64,000 nucleotides of DNA from Xenoacremonium recifei (GCA_012184525.1 WOFQ01000028.1:310001-374000), one strand, 5' to 3'. Counted from the stretch's first letter, positions 22,559-34,943 are shown. Notes: generated by a model from the letters alone, not told the origin. Numbers and translations are program-made.

Positions 22559-24549
22559 TGGCGTGCTCTTACACTGGGCGTAAGCTGTTTCTCTGTCGTG
22601 CTCAAGCGCGGGGATGATGTGCTCACGTTCTCCTCCCTTCCCACGCAGGATAATTAAACTTGTTGCAGAGGACGACGGAGACATAGCCTGACGTCACAAT
22701 CATAATTGGGACGCGTGTTGCTCGCGTTACTGACTGTTATCTGATGGCTGATTGCGGCGTGGAGAGGGGCCTGATCTTGTTAGCGTCAGGGCCGGCCTCG
22801 CTAAGCGGCTGGTTTGCCGGATCCAGGACTAGTTTTCAGCGGAAACTGGCTTCATCTAGCCTCCAGAGGCAGCTGGACGGAACCTGAGCAAGATCTCAGC
22901 AACAGAGCGAATTTCTCCGATTCGCTCCCGTACGATGAGATAGGCGCACTTGCTCAGTATTCCTCCAATGAGATGGTTCATCCGATTATCACCAACAGCG
23001 AAGGAATTACTCATAACCGGACCCAACTTGTGAGACTCAGGCCTTCATTGCTGACTACCCTAGAGAGAGTTGAAGTAATGATTTGTTGCGCTGATAGTCG
23101 CTTCCTGTAGCCCTTGCGTCTCTAAAAATCAAGTCTCTTTGTTTCTGAGTCTTAATTAATGTCTAGTTCCCATTTTTGTTCCTCAAAATCGATTGTTGCG
23201 GCCGGAACTCTGCAAGCTCGGCTTCTCGGTCAAGGTGCATCTGAAATGTATGCAATCACATCAGGGGTTCAGCCAAGAGACATCGCCAGCGAGAAGCGAA
23301 ATGTTGGCAAACCCCATCATCAGGTAAAGGAGGAGAACAGCGTAATGAATAAATATAGCATTAAAAGTATTCATGCTACCTAAGGCGCATACTCCCGAAC
23401 TTTTAGCTGAATGATGACCATCTCTCAACTTAGCAAGACGATAGCTTAGTCATCCGCCACTGTTTTCATCCACGCGACACAATCAAACCCGGTTGAGCCT
23501 AATGCAATAACTCGTCTACTGAAACGGATTGTATTGTGAAAATTTCCGTGGTCTGTTCTATTGTGAGCCCTTCGGCAGATGATGGCTAAATGACTCATTG
23601 AGCTTCAATCAACATTGTCCTCCCGGCGCATTCATAATGAATGCATAACTTCAGACATATTTCGGGAATAATGTCTCATCGCGATTCGGGAGCTTGGAAG
23701 AAGCGGGCCGCCTCCGGCTAATGACTGTGAGCAGCTTGTTCGCATGTGAGATTGGGTAATACCTCTCCAAACAAGTAAGCTCTGTCCAGGGTTTTAGATC
23801 TGTCCTCGAACGAAATGCTTCTTTAAATATCGCAAATTCTCGAGCAATGGTCGCCGCTGGGGTCTGTCAGCATGCCATCGCGCGTGTTTATCACTGCGGC
23901 GTAGTCGCGCCTGAGGGGAAATTGGTGGTAATTACTCGCACTCTTTCTGGCAATGGCCGAACGGCAGTTGTTACGCGACCTGGAGCTGAAACAAGGTGAG
24001 ATCACCCACATCACCAGACAACAGACTGATAACAAACATGCTTGCATTCTTCTCAAGCGCACTGAGAAGATCAATCCTTCAGCATCAGTCGAGCGGCACA
24101 GTCACGAGTTAAGCATTTGCCGAGACTTATCAAGCAACGGATAATCCGGCAGCCCTACGTGCGATATGCCACCCTCCAGACAGGGGTATCCAGGCCCCGC
24201 GTCAGCCCAACAAACGGATCACCAATGGACGCTGATTGAGCTGAAGGATGGCTGTCTCGTTGGCAATGCTTCCGTCGCATTGTGCGAGTGTCAGTGGATC
24301 CTTCGGCGCAGCTTGATGGCAATCATTTACAGGCGCAGGGCTGCTCGCCTCGTCGGAATCCATGCTGCACCTCTCGTCTAGCTCCCTCAAACTGGCAACG
24401 CCCGACAGACATCCCCGCAGGGGTTTTCACGAGCCGTGACGTTTAATCGGCGGGCATCACTCGTCGCATCAACATTTTGTTGTCTCTTCTCTTGTCGCGA
24501 CCTGATTTCTTAGCGTGGCGTAGAGAACCAGTCGATTGCGATCTCGACA
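22559..24549. other. Divergent intergenic region (2 kb), no gene seen
   Basis: Lies between the arylsulfotransferase-like gene (minus) and the ArAE-like gene (plus). Short frames (for example 23953-24144 plus) lack any recognisable domain. Presumably two long promoters. Confidence 0.55.
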
Positions 24550-27500
24550 ATGTCTGCGCACGATATTGAGGCCAGGTCGAGCCAAGATGCGGCGAAGAAC
24601 GAGTCTGAGAAGCGCTCAGACGATCCAGAGACTGTCCTGATTCAGAACCCGTACTTCACCGAACAAGCACCGCTCGCAGCATCGGAGAAGAAGAAGCTTC
24701 CGCCATGGCTTGACCACCTCAACGTCAAGGACATGAAGAAACTCTTCAAATGCTCCCTCGCTGTATGGATCATGACCCTTCTGATTCTCATCAACCCGAC
24801 GCTCAATGCGATTGGCCCAGCAGCCTTTCTAGGATGGTGAGTTATCTCGCTCATTCTCACTGCTTATCTCACAATGTTTAGTATTGTCCTGTTCCTGGCG
24901 CCACCAGCCGGCATTTTATTCATGCAACTCTTGATGGCCTTTTCCGTGCTCATTGGGCTCGGGCTTGGCTGGGCGTGGGGTGTCATTGCTATGAAAGCTG
25001 CCTTGGCGGCACGACCTAGCGGCGAGCTCGATTCTCGGAATGCTCTCCTGCAGCAGATGACAATCAACGCAACGAAGGCCGACCCATCTCTCAACCCACA
25101 GCTGTATGCAAAGCAGCAAGTTCTGAATGGCTTCATGCTAGATACGAGAGTTACTATTGTCTACTATTGCATGGTTGGATTGTTCATCTACCTCATTGTG
25201 AGTGACATCTGTAGGGCCTTATAGCGGCTGCAACTGACCATTCTAGGCTCGCGTTCGTGTAGCTGTACCAAAGCTGATCCTGGTACAAATGATGGCTTCA
25301 ATTGTTTCCATAGTTTTCTTGACAGAAGCGCCACTGTTGCCGACATTCGACGGAACTATTGCTAAAACTCTCGTCATTCCGGCCGCCATTGCAGCCGGAC
25401 TGGGCATTGTCTGCAACATCTTTGTATTTCCGATATCGTCTTCAACTGAGGTACTCGACGGCTTCCAAGGTCTTATGGCGCCGATGCCTGAGTTTCTCGA
25501 TGCCTGTCTGCTCGGTTTCCAGAATCCCCGCCTGAAGATGGACAAGGACAAACTCGTCGACGCGAGGTTGAAGATTCTTAAGGATTACAAGGCTCTGGAG
25601 CCTACAACAAACTTCCTTCCATTGGACTTTTCTGTCGGAAAATGGAACCCGGCTGAGATAGCGAGTCTTGGAAACCCGCTTCGGCGTCTGATCATCTCCT
25701 TCATCGGCCTGGTGGACGTTCATAGAACAATGGAAGAGCGCAAGGAGCTGGACGAGGAGGTTATGAAAGTCGTAACGGGGGCCGAGACTGGACGTCATCA
25801 AGTCGATCGAGAGAGGGACTTCCGGCTTAAGTCCAATCCCGCCGGTCGGGACGAGCTTGTGGAAAAGAGCTTACAGGCATTGTCCCATTCAAGCAGCGGG
25901 ATCATTGAGGCGTGTAAAGAATCTTTGGCGGCGATTTGCGGGGCACTCGTGCAAGCAAAACTGAGTTCAAAGACGGCTGAGCACCAAGCGATGCTGCAGA
26001 AGCACAGCGAATCGCTCAAACAGCTCAAAGAACGGCGTGAAAGCTTCATTGAACTCGCATCTCAGCATTTGCTCGGGCCCCATGACCACCTGTTCAACGA
26101 AGATGGACTGTTGAAGACGGACACCGATGTCGTTCCGTCACTTACTGGGCTCATGTTTGCATTGTTGCTGGAGGAGAGATTATCGCAGCTCGCTGATGCC
26201 CTAGATGTCATATTGACTAAGATTATCCAGTTGGAGACAACTCGGATAGAGAAACGACTGTGGATGCCCGGACGCCTGATGGCATTGACTCGATGGCTCT
26301 CCCGGTCGGACGAAGGCGAGAATCCCATGATGGCTTCGCAGATCGGGGATACTCTGACACGCATGCCTACAATCGAGTCTTCACCAGCGGAACCAGAATC
26401 TAGTGCTACCGAGAAAGCCGATGAACGATCCGCGCGCTCCCAGCTTATTTCTATGAGGAAGCCGAATAGCCGTAAGAGAACCAAGGCAAGCCTGGTTCTC
26501 CTCAAGATCACCGGGTGGTTGACGAGTACTGGAGGTATCTTTGCGCTTCGTCTACTGGTTCTTACTGTCGCACTCTCTGTGCCAGCTGTCATCCACTCAA
26601 GCTCGGGATTTTACTACCGCGAAAAAGGTCTTTGGGCTGTGATCATGGGACAGCTCGTTCTGGTACCGTACACCGCTGATCTAGTCTACGGCATCATCGT
26701 CAGGGCTGCGGGAACTATCATTGGCGGCGTTGCTGGCATGGTGGCCTGGTACATCGGTGCCGGGAATGGCCCGGGCAATCCCTATGGCATGGCCGCCATA
26801 TTGGCCGTGGTGATCATCTTATTCATGTGGTGGCGCCTCTGGGCACCCCCGGCACTGGTGCCCGCTGGAATCATGATGGGTGCCACGGCCTATCTCGTTG
26901 CAGCATACAGCTGGATCGACTCGCACAACCCGACGTACGGAAACCCTGGCGTAGGCTATGAAGTCTTCTGGAGACGTATTGTTCTCGTCTTTATAGGCTT
27001 TGGAGCCAGTCTCATTGTCAACTTCCTCCCCAAACCGCCATCGGCGAACCGGCATTACCGGAACTTACTCGCCGACAGCCTTGCCAGTGTAAGAGATCGC
27101 TGTGCGCTTCTGGTGTCCAACTGGAAAAGCCCACCATCCGATCTTAGTGAAGTCGTCGAGGAAGAAGCGCTATTGGTTGGAGAGGCTCTGTTGATGATGA
27201 CCGGACCCGTCAAGCTGACAGTGCTCGAGTTTTCTACCTCAAACTTTGACACGAATACCCTGAGCCGAGTATGTGAGCTGTGCATGATCCTCAACCAGAC
27301 CGTCACTCGCTTGCTACTCTACACAAGTCGATTACCGGAACAACAAAGGATGAAGATCATTCCATCCACAGGAATTGTGGACGAAGATCTGATAGCAGAA
27401 CTCATGGCTGTACTTTCGCTTGTGCATCAGACTTTGAAGAGTGGTGACCCATTGCCGGCTGTGCTGCCTACGCCTCTGTTCACGAAGACCATTGGACTTG

Positions 27501-27700
27501 CGAGAGGACAGATCCAGGAGAGCCTGGGCGCGACTGATGCTCAATTTGACCGGCAACGTCTCAGTGACGAGGGCTTGCGCAAGTTTGTTGCGATTTTGAA
27601 CTCTGGAGTCCAGATGCTTAGAGCAGTGGATGAGTTAGTCCTGGTACTGAAGGCAGCCATTGGCGAGACAAGTAACATATACGCCGTCGATCAAGTATAG
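24550..27700 (+). CDS. ArAE_2/FUSC-type membrane protein (brefeldin A-sensitivity-related)
   Basis: Predicted 1018-residue polytopic membrane protein with the ArAE_2_N / FUSC / ArAE_2 architecture found in fungal aromatic-acid-exporter-like proteins. Exons are 24550-24836, 24882-25197 and 25247-27700, with phases that fit. After an acidic tail, the first helix bundle spans KLFKCSLAVWIMTLLILINPTL to VFPISSSTEVLDGFQGLM (about residues 60-270). A long cytosolic helical region follows (about 270-600). A second bundle starts at FALRLLVLTVALSVPAVIHSS and includes GLWAVIMGQLVLVPYTADLVYGIIVRAAGTIIGG, the FUSC_2 signature, and FWRRIVLVFIGFGASLIVNFLPKPP. The C-terminal 220 residues are soluble and helical. 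A duplicated bundle plus soluble domains suits an efflux or membrane-organising role; substrate unknown. Confidence 0.88.
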
Positions 27701-28024
27701 TGTGTGGATAGGACAGGGAACATGTTGGTGCATAGCCAATAAATCCGCGACTCATTCATTGAGCGGTGGCCAGTACCAGAAGAATACCCGTTTCGAGAAT
27801 TGCTTCGAGAGCTCCTCCTGGACTTTCGTGATTGGGGAAGGCAGGAGACGAATCATTAACTTATGGATCATAGAGCTTTCTGCTAGAGTTTCCTGTGAGA
27901 TCTCTCATTTTATTAACCCTATTAAGACGAGTCGAGTAGTAGAAAAGAAGCTGAAGTTCCCTTCTCATCATTCTGACATTCACACTCGGCTCACAATCCA
28001 TGGATTGGACCACAATTAAACCTC
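27701..28024. other. Convergent 3' intergenic region
   Basis: About 320 bases between the 3' ends of the ArAE-like and saccharopine-dehydrogenase-like genes. No feature is recognised. Confidence 0.6.
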
Positions 28025-29483
28025 TCAGTTCTCCCCGTTCTTAACCTCCGTTTCCACCTCCACTCCAGAATCTCTGAGTCGCTGGAGGTAGCCAATCCCA
28101 AGGCAAGACGGGGTATAGATGCCTCTTCCTAGCTTGAGATCGTCTTGAAGGATTGTGGCTGCTCCTTGAGCAAGGAGGGTTGCGGTTACTATGATGCAAG
28201 TCAGCCACCATCATCCATAGGAGGATCTAAGAACACCAACAATAATACATGCTACCCGTATACGATAGACTTCCAAATGCATAACGGCTCTCCGACGGGA
28301 GATCGGGTTTGGCAACTGCCTTGAACTCGATCCGGTCTTTTTTGGTGTTTTCTTTATTAGGCCCTTCGCCTTGTTTGAAAACAATCTTCCGCATTATTGC
28401 TCGAGCCGGCGCACACATAAGCAGAACTAGACCTATAAGAACGCCGTAATGCATTGCAAGCCCACTCACAAAGTTTCTGGCTTTCATGAACTCACGATAT
28501 GTGAAATTTGGTCCGTAGAACTCCTGTTGTAGGCTAGGCTCTGTCTTTGTTAGCCCCCAGCTTCTGAAGACCATTGCCGCATTCATGGCCCCGGTGGCAC
28601 TTGTCGACAGGAGTCCCAGGCCTGGATTTCTGACCAGACCGGTAGCTGAAGTAATGAGGGACTTTTTAGGTGGTGGATGATCGTTTGACACTGGTGAAAA
28701 GGCGTATGGTTCAAGAGCCTGGAACAGAGCCTTTGCCGGGAAGGCCTTGAACATGTACATAAACGACGCGAATGTCCCGCCCGATGGAATAGAGCTTATA
28801 GATGGTTAGCGTTGCATAAAAACGGGATCAGGTTAATTACTCAAGGCGATGGAGGCTCATTATAACATCACTCGTTGGAGACGAGAAGGCTGACCGGATA
28901 GTTGAGACGAGAGCCCAGGTCAAAACGTCTGACGGCGCAGACTCGAGACCGCTCTGGGGAAACATCAGAGCTCCACTGGCTTTGGCAGCGCTTTCGTACT
29001 TCTTGATCATCGAATGTGTGAATGGAACTTCACCAGTGCAATCCAAGTAATGAGTGCCGGCTTCCGCGCAAGCCTTGAAAGTAATTTCGCCATATTGAGC
29101 ATATGGGCCCAGAGTTGTGATGATGCAGAACGTTTTCCGGACCAAGGCCCGGATTTGTTCCTCATCAACACTACATATTTCAATACCTTGCACCAATTAG
29201 TAGAGTATGCGGGTCGCAAAGTCCGGCTGCGGCGTACTTGGTTTGTTCCCATCAGGCTTTACAGAGATGCATTGGGAGACTAGTTGTTCGAGTTTATCTG
29301 CCGAGCGACCAGCCACAGCCCATTTTAGATTGACTGGTAGGGTTTTCGTGATTTCCTCGGCTGTAAGAGCGCCAGTGTAGCCTATCTGCCATGAGTCGCA
29401 GCTCTGAGCCTTTAATGATCGAGCTCACCTGTGGCACCGAGAAGAATTAAATCGTATTGGCGGTTGTGTTTTTTAAGCGGCAT
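28025..29483 (-). CDS. Saccharopine-dehydrogenase-like oxidoreductase (trans-acting enoyl reductase type)
   Basis: Predicted 420-residue NAD(P)H-dependent membrane-associated reductase. Exons are 29429-29483, 29238-29381, 28841-29186, 28241-28794 and 28025-28188; all phases fit. The Rossmann start YDLILLGATGYTGALTAEEI (about residues 10-29) and ITTLGPYAQYGE are diagnostic of this family, which includes mycobacterial trans-acting enoyl reductases and the yeast YNR-type homologue. GTHYLDCTGEVPF and FPQSGLESAPSDVLTWALV follow. A hydrophobic helix (GLAMHYGVLIGLVLLMCA) lies in the C-terminal third. The second intron contains a consensus CTACTAAT branch site. The fourth donor is GTTGGT, weaker than the alternative GTAGCA 15 bases upstream. 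It was preferred because the result (MYYLTATLLAQGAATIL) is conserved in the family. Biological substrate unknown. Confidence 0.82.
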
Positions 29484-30534
29484 GGTTGGCTAAAGAACTG
29501 ATATAAAGGCTTCCTTGGGAGGAAAACAAAAACTTTGGGGGTTCGTCATTTCGGGCGCTTTATATTGCTGGAAGTGCCCTGAATCGGGGTGACATCTCGT
29601 GGTCCTGGTCTTGAAGCTCCATGTGGCGTTTTTAGCGGCTCGGATGTTAACCCGATTATCACTTCATCGCAGAGAATGGGATGGATCCAAGGGTATCGGG
29701 AGATCTGATTAGACCGTGTATGGGGTGTGAGTGCTATGTTGGGCGTAGAGCACCACACGCAAAACCCTCCCAGACGTAGTGCGGGCAGACTTTGTGCCGG
29801 TGGCTTAGAGCTAAGCTAGGATAAGCAAGATGGAGAGATATTCCTCCGCCTCAAGGGTCCAAGCCGGACGGGAGGACGGTAACTAATAACGTTATCTCTG
29901 ACTGGCCTGGTCGTTTTATTAGCGGGAAATCTCACTCGGATTTCCAACTTCAGATCCATTTTGCTAGAGTGCTCTGTACAATAGTACGAATGGTCGTGAT
30001 TCACCGGCGGTGGTTGGGCACGCGAGCGCTGCTAAAGAAACCTGGGACCTAGCGATTGTTCCTACCTGGGACCAACTTATGATGGACTATCACAACCGCT
30101 CAGGGCCAAACTCTATAAGTCTAGCTACCTAGATACTATTTCCAGGACGCACCTGCATCGCATTGCTGTGGCGCAGATGAAGCTGACGATCTTACTTGGC
30201 CAATAAGCATCAGCACCAAAGTCCCCTAAAGTACCATCCCTGCTGATACGGACACGCAAGCGCCTCATATTCCTTCGCCTGCAGCATGAATCCGAACCAA
30301 AAACTGACCCCCCTTATTACGCGCCTGCTAGCCGCCAATACGAAAACAGCCTCTCATTCGAAATTTGGCTGCTGGCCTGATATGCAACCTCGTCCTCACT
30401 CGGCCTCTTTACATGCTGGACTGCCATCTGCCTGAAAGGACACAGAAACCAGTAACCCTGTTCGCATAGGCCAGCGCCAGCCGCCTGTGCGCTATTTAAT
30501 CTCGCCACGAAGCACCAACCTGCGGCGCGTCGAC
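29484..30534. other. Divergent intergenic region
   Basis: About 1 kb between the saccharopine-dehydrogenase-like gene and the HET-domain gene. No gene or strong element is recognised. Confidence 0.55.
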
Positions 30535-32886
30535 ATGGCCGAGATTCCATTGCTCCAGATGCCGCGAAGGTCAACGGATTCTAACAGCTGGTCTGAGCCG
30601 GATGACGATGGCGAAGCACCTGCAGCCGAGACAGACAGCGTCGACAATGATCTCTACTCGTCTTTACCTCTCATTGCGGGTTCCAAAACAATACGGGTCT
30701 TTGATCTTGAGCCCTTCGACCCAGACCGGCCCGATAGCAAGATCCGGGGAACTCTGCGCGTGGTCGATGTCACCAACCAGCCCCATTTCGTGGCCCTGTC
30801 GTATGTTTGGGGCTCCTGGTCTCACCCACGGCGTACAATCTTGTGTGGAAAGCATTCGATGGAGGTTACCGACAATCTTTATGACGCGTTGAGCCATCTG
30901 CGACGTGATCCACGCGGAGAGGATCCAGGGCGAAACAGCGACGGCTCAATCACGCTATGGATAGACGCAATTTGCATCAACCAGTCTGACGACGATGAGA
31001 TCAACGACCAGATCCCGCTAATGGGTGATATCTACGGATGCTCATCTTCACTTTGCATCTGGATGGGCAAGGGATCGAAGGACTCAGACGCCGCAGCAGA
31101 CTACTTCCAGACTGCAGGATGGCAGAGTCTCTTGAAACCGGAGGGCGACTTCTTCTATAGCATGCCAGGGCACGGCATCGTTTGGAAGGCTGCGCTCCGA
31201 AATGCAGGACTCAGGCTGCTACCCTCGTCGTGGATGAAGAAGCCCACTGGAGATGTACAAGGAAACGTTTCGTTCTCCAATGTCGACGAATTTCTGGAGA
31301 ACGTCTGGGTGCATCGAATCTGGACGCTGCAAGAGGCCGCACTCGCTCACCAGCCTTGGGTTCGCTTTGGCACTCGACGTCTCACGTGGCGTACCATGCT
31401 TTACACGATCGCTTATCTGAGCTGGGGGCCCCGGAACCTCTTTGAGTATGGCTTTGCGATGACGAGGTATCGCCCCTGGAAGAGGACCATGGATCTTTGG
31501 CTCGCCATTACAAGGCCGCACAGAGATGGCCTAAAGTACGCCCCGACGGACATCACCTCGTCCGTATCTCAGTTCGAGCAAGCACTGACTGACTACACGG
31601 CATTTATGGGTGGAGTATCCCTTCGATCCAATCTGATTCTGTACTTTTTGATCTGGCTTGGAGCTGGTCTTGTCTGGGGCGCTCTCATGACCGTTTTTTC
31701 TGTCGTCCCAGCCATCAGAAACTTTCAACATCACATGGCGCAGATTATACTTGGCGTTTGGCTCGCTATCGTGATCCCTCTCGGTATCTGGGGATACCTG
31801 AACATGCGGAAACGCCCCAACATTAGCAGCAAACAGACAGTTTTGGGCGCTGTTGTACAGGAGATCTGGCTGCGACGGTCCACAAAACCCCAAGACAAGG
31901 TTTACGGTGTTCATGCCGTGATGGGCAAGCTGGGAGTTCAATTGGACGCCCCGGACAAGAACGCAACATACAGCGATCTGTACCGCGGTCTGTTTAGGAA
32001 GCTCCTAGATACTACTCGGAACCTCAACCTAGTTCTAGGCGCAGGCGGTGCATTTGAGGGCCAGCCATCTTGGGTTCCTGACTGGTCGCTTGAGGAGACA
32101 GACCACTGGATCCCTCCGTCAATGTATCTTGAGGAAGAGGCAGCCTATTCGACCATCATTGGCCCTAGTATGTTTGTGACCTGGGGCCAGACTACGCCAG
32201 GCTCCCCATCTCTGTTTGAGTTTGGGACTCCAGGCGAATTAGTCATGGAAGGTTGGCAAATAGGCGTGATTTCCTGGCGGGGTGAAAGCTTTGTTTCGGT
32301 TGATGATGCCCTATCAGAGCGACTTGTGACTGCACCGGCGACGAACACCAATCCGTATGTCCGCAACGCAGAGATCCTCCAGCAGGCACTGGAGCGGAGG
32401 CAAACCCTTGAGGACCCTTCCAACGATTATGTGCCGTATATCCTAGGGCTTCCCTTAGGTTCGCAACAATTATCATCGGATTTTGACTACCTTACAGCAA
32501 AAAAAACATCTCTCGGGCCACGCCCTGTGGATTGGGAACAACCGGCGGCTGAAATTGCCAGCATTCTCTCTGAAGGCCGATCAGACTGGCAAGAACATGT
32601 TCGTAAAGTCTGCAACCTCCTTGCTGAGCGACGTAGAACACTGTTCTGGACCGACGGACCCCTCATAACGGGCATCGGCAACTGCCCTACAGGCACAAAT
32701 GTTGGCGATGAGATCGTGCTTCTATCTGGCGTAGCTCTGCCTGTTATTCTCCGTAAGGTAGAAGATACGAAGAGGTATCGCCTGGTTGGATACGCGATCC
32801 TGGAGTCGGAACAAGTTATGGAAGGTAAGCTGTGGACTGAGCTCTCTTCTAAAGATGAGGACCTCCAAACATTCGCGGTCTCTTGA
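30535..32886 (+). CDS. Heterokaryon-incompatibility (HET) domain protein with two membrane segments
   Basis: An intronless gene for 783 residues. HET domains, found in fungal self/non-self recognition proteins, trigger a cell-death response when activated; the family is very diverse in each genome. The HET signature is complete: PHFVALSYVWGSW (about residues 84-96), ILCGKHSMEVTDNLYDALSHLRR, LWIDAICINQSDDDEINDQIPLM (about 140-162) and VHRIWTLQEAALA (about 255). Two adjacent hydrophobic segments, NLILYFLIWLGAGLVWGALMT and IILGVWLAIVIPLGIWGYL (about residues 360-430), suggest membrane anchoring. The C-terminal half contains KPQDKVYGVHAVMG and WVPDWS, usual in this class. The start MAEIPLLQM at 30535 has a good context (GACATGG). 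An in-frame ATG 48 bases upstream is possible. No WD40 or NACHT partner domain is present. Confidence 0.9.
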   Translation: MAEIPLLQMPRRSTDSNSWSEPDDDGEAPAAETDSVDNDLYSSLPLIAGSKTIRVFDLEPFDPDRPDSKIRGTLRVVDVTNQPHFVALSYVWGSWSHPRRTILCGKHSMEVTDNLYDALSHLRRDPRGEDPGRNSDGSITLWIDAICINQSDDDEINDQIPLMGDIYGCSSSLCIWMGKGSKDSDAAADYFQTAGWQSLLKPEGDFFYSMPGHGIVWKAALRNAGLRLLPSSWMKKPTGDVQGNVSFSNVDEFLENVWVHRIWTLQEAALAHQPWVRFGTRRLTWRTMLYTIAYLSWGPRNLFEYGFAMTRYRPWKRTMDLWLAITRPHRDGLKYAPTDITSSVSQFEQALTDYTAFMGGVSLRSNLILYFLIWLGAGLVWGALMTVFSVVPAIRNFQHHMAQIILGVWLAIVIPLGIWGYLNMRKRPNISSKQTVLGAVVQEIWLRRSTKPQDKVYGVHAVMGKLGVQLDAPDKNATYSDLYRGLFRKLLDTTRNLNLVLGAGGAFEGQPSWVPDWSLEETDHWIPPSMYLEEEAAYSTIIGPSMFVTWGQTTPGSPSLFEFGTPGELVMEGWQIGVISWRGESFVSVDDALSERLVTAPATNTNPYVRNAEILQQALERRQTLEDPSNDYVPYILGLPLGSQQLSSDFDYLTAKKTSLGPRPVDWEQPAAEIASILSEGRSDWQEHVRKVCNLLAERRRTLFWTDGPLITGIGNCPTGTNVGDEIVLLSGVALPVILRKVEDTKRYRLVGYAILESEQVMEGKLWTELSSKDEDLQTFAVS

Positions 32887-33010
32887 GCTTATATGGAAGG
32901 AGGCAATTTCGATCATGTATCAACAAAGACAAAATTTCCAAAGTTCGGGCGTATATGGGCAACATGGTGTTTGGTAGGCTGTTGAAGCGCCTAGGTGTCC
33001 TTATGGCATC

Positions 33011-33996
33011 TCATATAGTAACAACAAGCTTAGCCGCGGACACACCTTTCACCAGCGTGTCCATAGCATTCTGAATTGTCCCTAGGCCAGTTCCCAACCT
33101 TGGGTTCAGGCGTCGCGAAGTATGATCCATTGGCGAGAGCTTTCGCTACGTAGCCTTCGAAGATCGACGATGCGAGGTTTTTATCATTCGCGAGGGGTTC
33201 GATAAACTTGCCCTTCACCCCTTCCGGCACAGTACCGGTATGTGGTGGCATAGTCATGGCAAGAAACCTGCGACCCATGGCCGCAGTAACAACTTCAGCA
33301 CAAGCAGCAATGACGGCGGGATGAGATGAAGGATCAGCACCAGCGTTACAGAACGCCCCTGAAAGCCGCAATGAGGTCCTCCTTGATAGATGGGCTGCTG
33401 TAGTCGAGCACTTGGCTGGCACCGAGCTTCAGGGCCCGAGCGTGGTTGGTAGGCGCGGCAGTGGCGATGACTTCGTAGCCCGCAGCAACGGCAAGCTGGA
33501 TGGCGTTGCTTCCTACGCTAGTGGATGCGCCCCAGATCAGGACTGTTTCACCGGTTGGCTTTGTGTTGAAAGACGGCTTTTGCATGTTGAGATAGTCCTC
33601 ATGAAAGAGGCCCTTAGCTGCGACGGAAACTTCCATTGGAAGCACAGCAGCCTGTTCGAAGGATAGACTCTGGGGAATAGATACGATCACATGGCTCTCG
33701 AGGACGACATGTTCTTGGAAGACGGCCGTGCCGAGGCCCGCAACGCGATCTCCCACCTTAAACGCAGAGCCGACAGATTCGACTTCGCCAGCCACATCCT
33801 CACCAAAGACACATGGTAGCTTCATCCAGGTGAAGAACGCAGGACCAAACATTTGCATCCCGAGATCACACGGGTTGATGGCTACGGCTCTGGTTTTGAC
33901 CACAACCTCATTCTCTTTTGCTGTTGGATATTCGAATGGCTGGATCTCCAAGGGAGCTTTGACGGAAGTCAACACAGCTCCAGTATTGCTTGCCAT
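33011..33996 (-). pseudogene. Medium-chain dehydrogenase/enoyl reductase (ToxD-like), disrupted by two frameshifts
   Basis: An NADPH-dependent medium-chain reductase without the zinc loop (quinone-oxidoreductase/ToxD-like) is readable across three frames. The first part (from MASNTGAVLTSVKAP at 33996) has PCVFGEDVAGEVESVG, GDRVAGLG and the cofactor fold VLIWGASTSVGSNAIQLAVAAG. It stops soon after DLIAAFRG at about 33355. Homology resumes in another frame with GAFCNAGADPSSHP and runs to PEPKV (about 33100). The conserved end (GTGLGTIQNAMDTLVKG...AAKLVV) lies in a third frame, ending at TGA 33011-33013. Neither break has usable splice signals, so small indels are the simplest reading. The first break also seems to have lost a few codons. 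Either a decayed gene or two assembly errors. Confidence 0.75.
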
Positions 33997-34943
33997 GAGG
34001 TGTACGAGCAGACTCTAGAGATTGAGATTGACCGGCTGATTATTTGACAAAGTCCATGGACATTCTACCTCTTATATAACCATTTGAAGATATCGATTCT
34101 TGATAGCGCCTACTAAAGGGCAATGAAAGATGATCGGTTCTAACTTGATAAATCCGGCTAAGTCCTCTGCGTCCTCTGCGTACAACTATGAGGTCGCGAA
34201 TCACCTTGGTTCATAGAGTCTCCATGAACGTGGTCGGGAGGTTATAATGCCCCGTAGGATTCAGTAGACGGGATGCGGAAAACTCAAGGAGTCCGAGATA
34301 GCGTCATAGACCTGGTATGACTGATGACAGTGACCAGAACCAATCGATGCCATCCCATCAAGGATAACCAACAACCACCAAGATGGCTGGGTTGTGTTAG
34401 ACGCGTCTTAGCAGTGTCCGGGCTAGCCTAGCAGAATTCTTCCTTAGCACATTAGTTGTTAAATTATAAGTGTTAATAATCAAACCATATTAAGTCCTTT
34501 TGAGCAGTATGTAAGGTAACTATGACCAGAGTAAAAATTCCAGATCTTATAGTGCTCTTATTATGGAAACTATGCTATAACATATTGGATCAATTAATCA
34601 TTCTTTACTACGGTATAAATTCTTATAATGGCTATCTCCTGCACAATTTCGTAAACCCAAACGAGGTCTAGTCTTTTTTTCAAATTGCTGTTTCTGTGAT
34701 GACGCGCATCTTCCGGTGGGAGGATTCCACCGGCGAAAATTCCCTAATTGGCAGTTTGAGTCTGGTGACCGTCACTATTCGCTAGCTGGATGGATCTGGA
34801 CTCAATTACGGAGTATAAGGTACGGAGAACCCGTGATGCGCATAGGGATCTGCTCTGGATTTGATATACGAAGTCTATCAGGACGAGGTGCAATCACTTG
34901 GCACATCCTTTTCGACTCTTTCCATTTCTACGTTCTCATAGTC
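33997..34943. other. Divergent intergenic region with AT-rich patch
   Basis: About 950 bases between the disrupted reductase and the zinc alcohol dehydrogenase. The segment about 34430-34680 is strikingly AT-rich compared with its surroundings and may be relic or RIP-altered DNA. The inverted repeat at 34713-34733 lies at the right. Confidence 0.55.
34713..34733. promoter_or_regulatory. CCGGTGG-N7-CCACCGG inverted repeat upstream of the alcohol dehydrogenase
   Basis: A perfect 7-bp inverted repeat, CCGGTGG (34713-34719) and CCACCGG (34727-34733) with a 7-nt spacer, 211 bases before the ATG at 34944. The same heptamer recurs in the aldolase/regulator promoter (37526-37567). It resembles a dimeric regulator site; Zn2Cys6 binding is inference. 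Confidence 0.5.

Noticed and set aside
33340..33370. Possible intron to explain the first break in the medium-chain reductase
   Set aside because: No GT donor with a downstream AG acceptor restores the conserved frame; an indel fits better.
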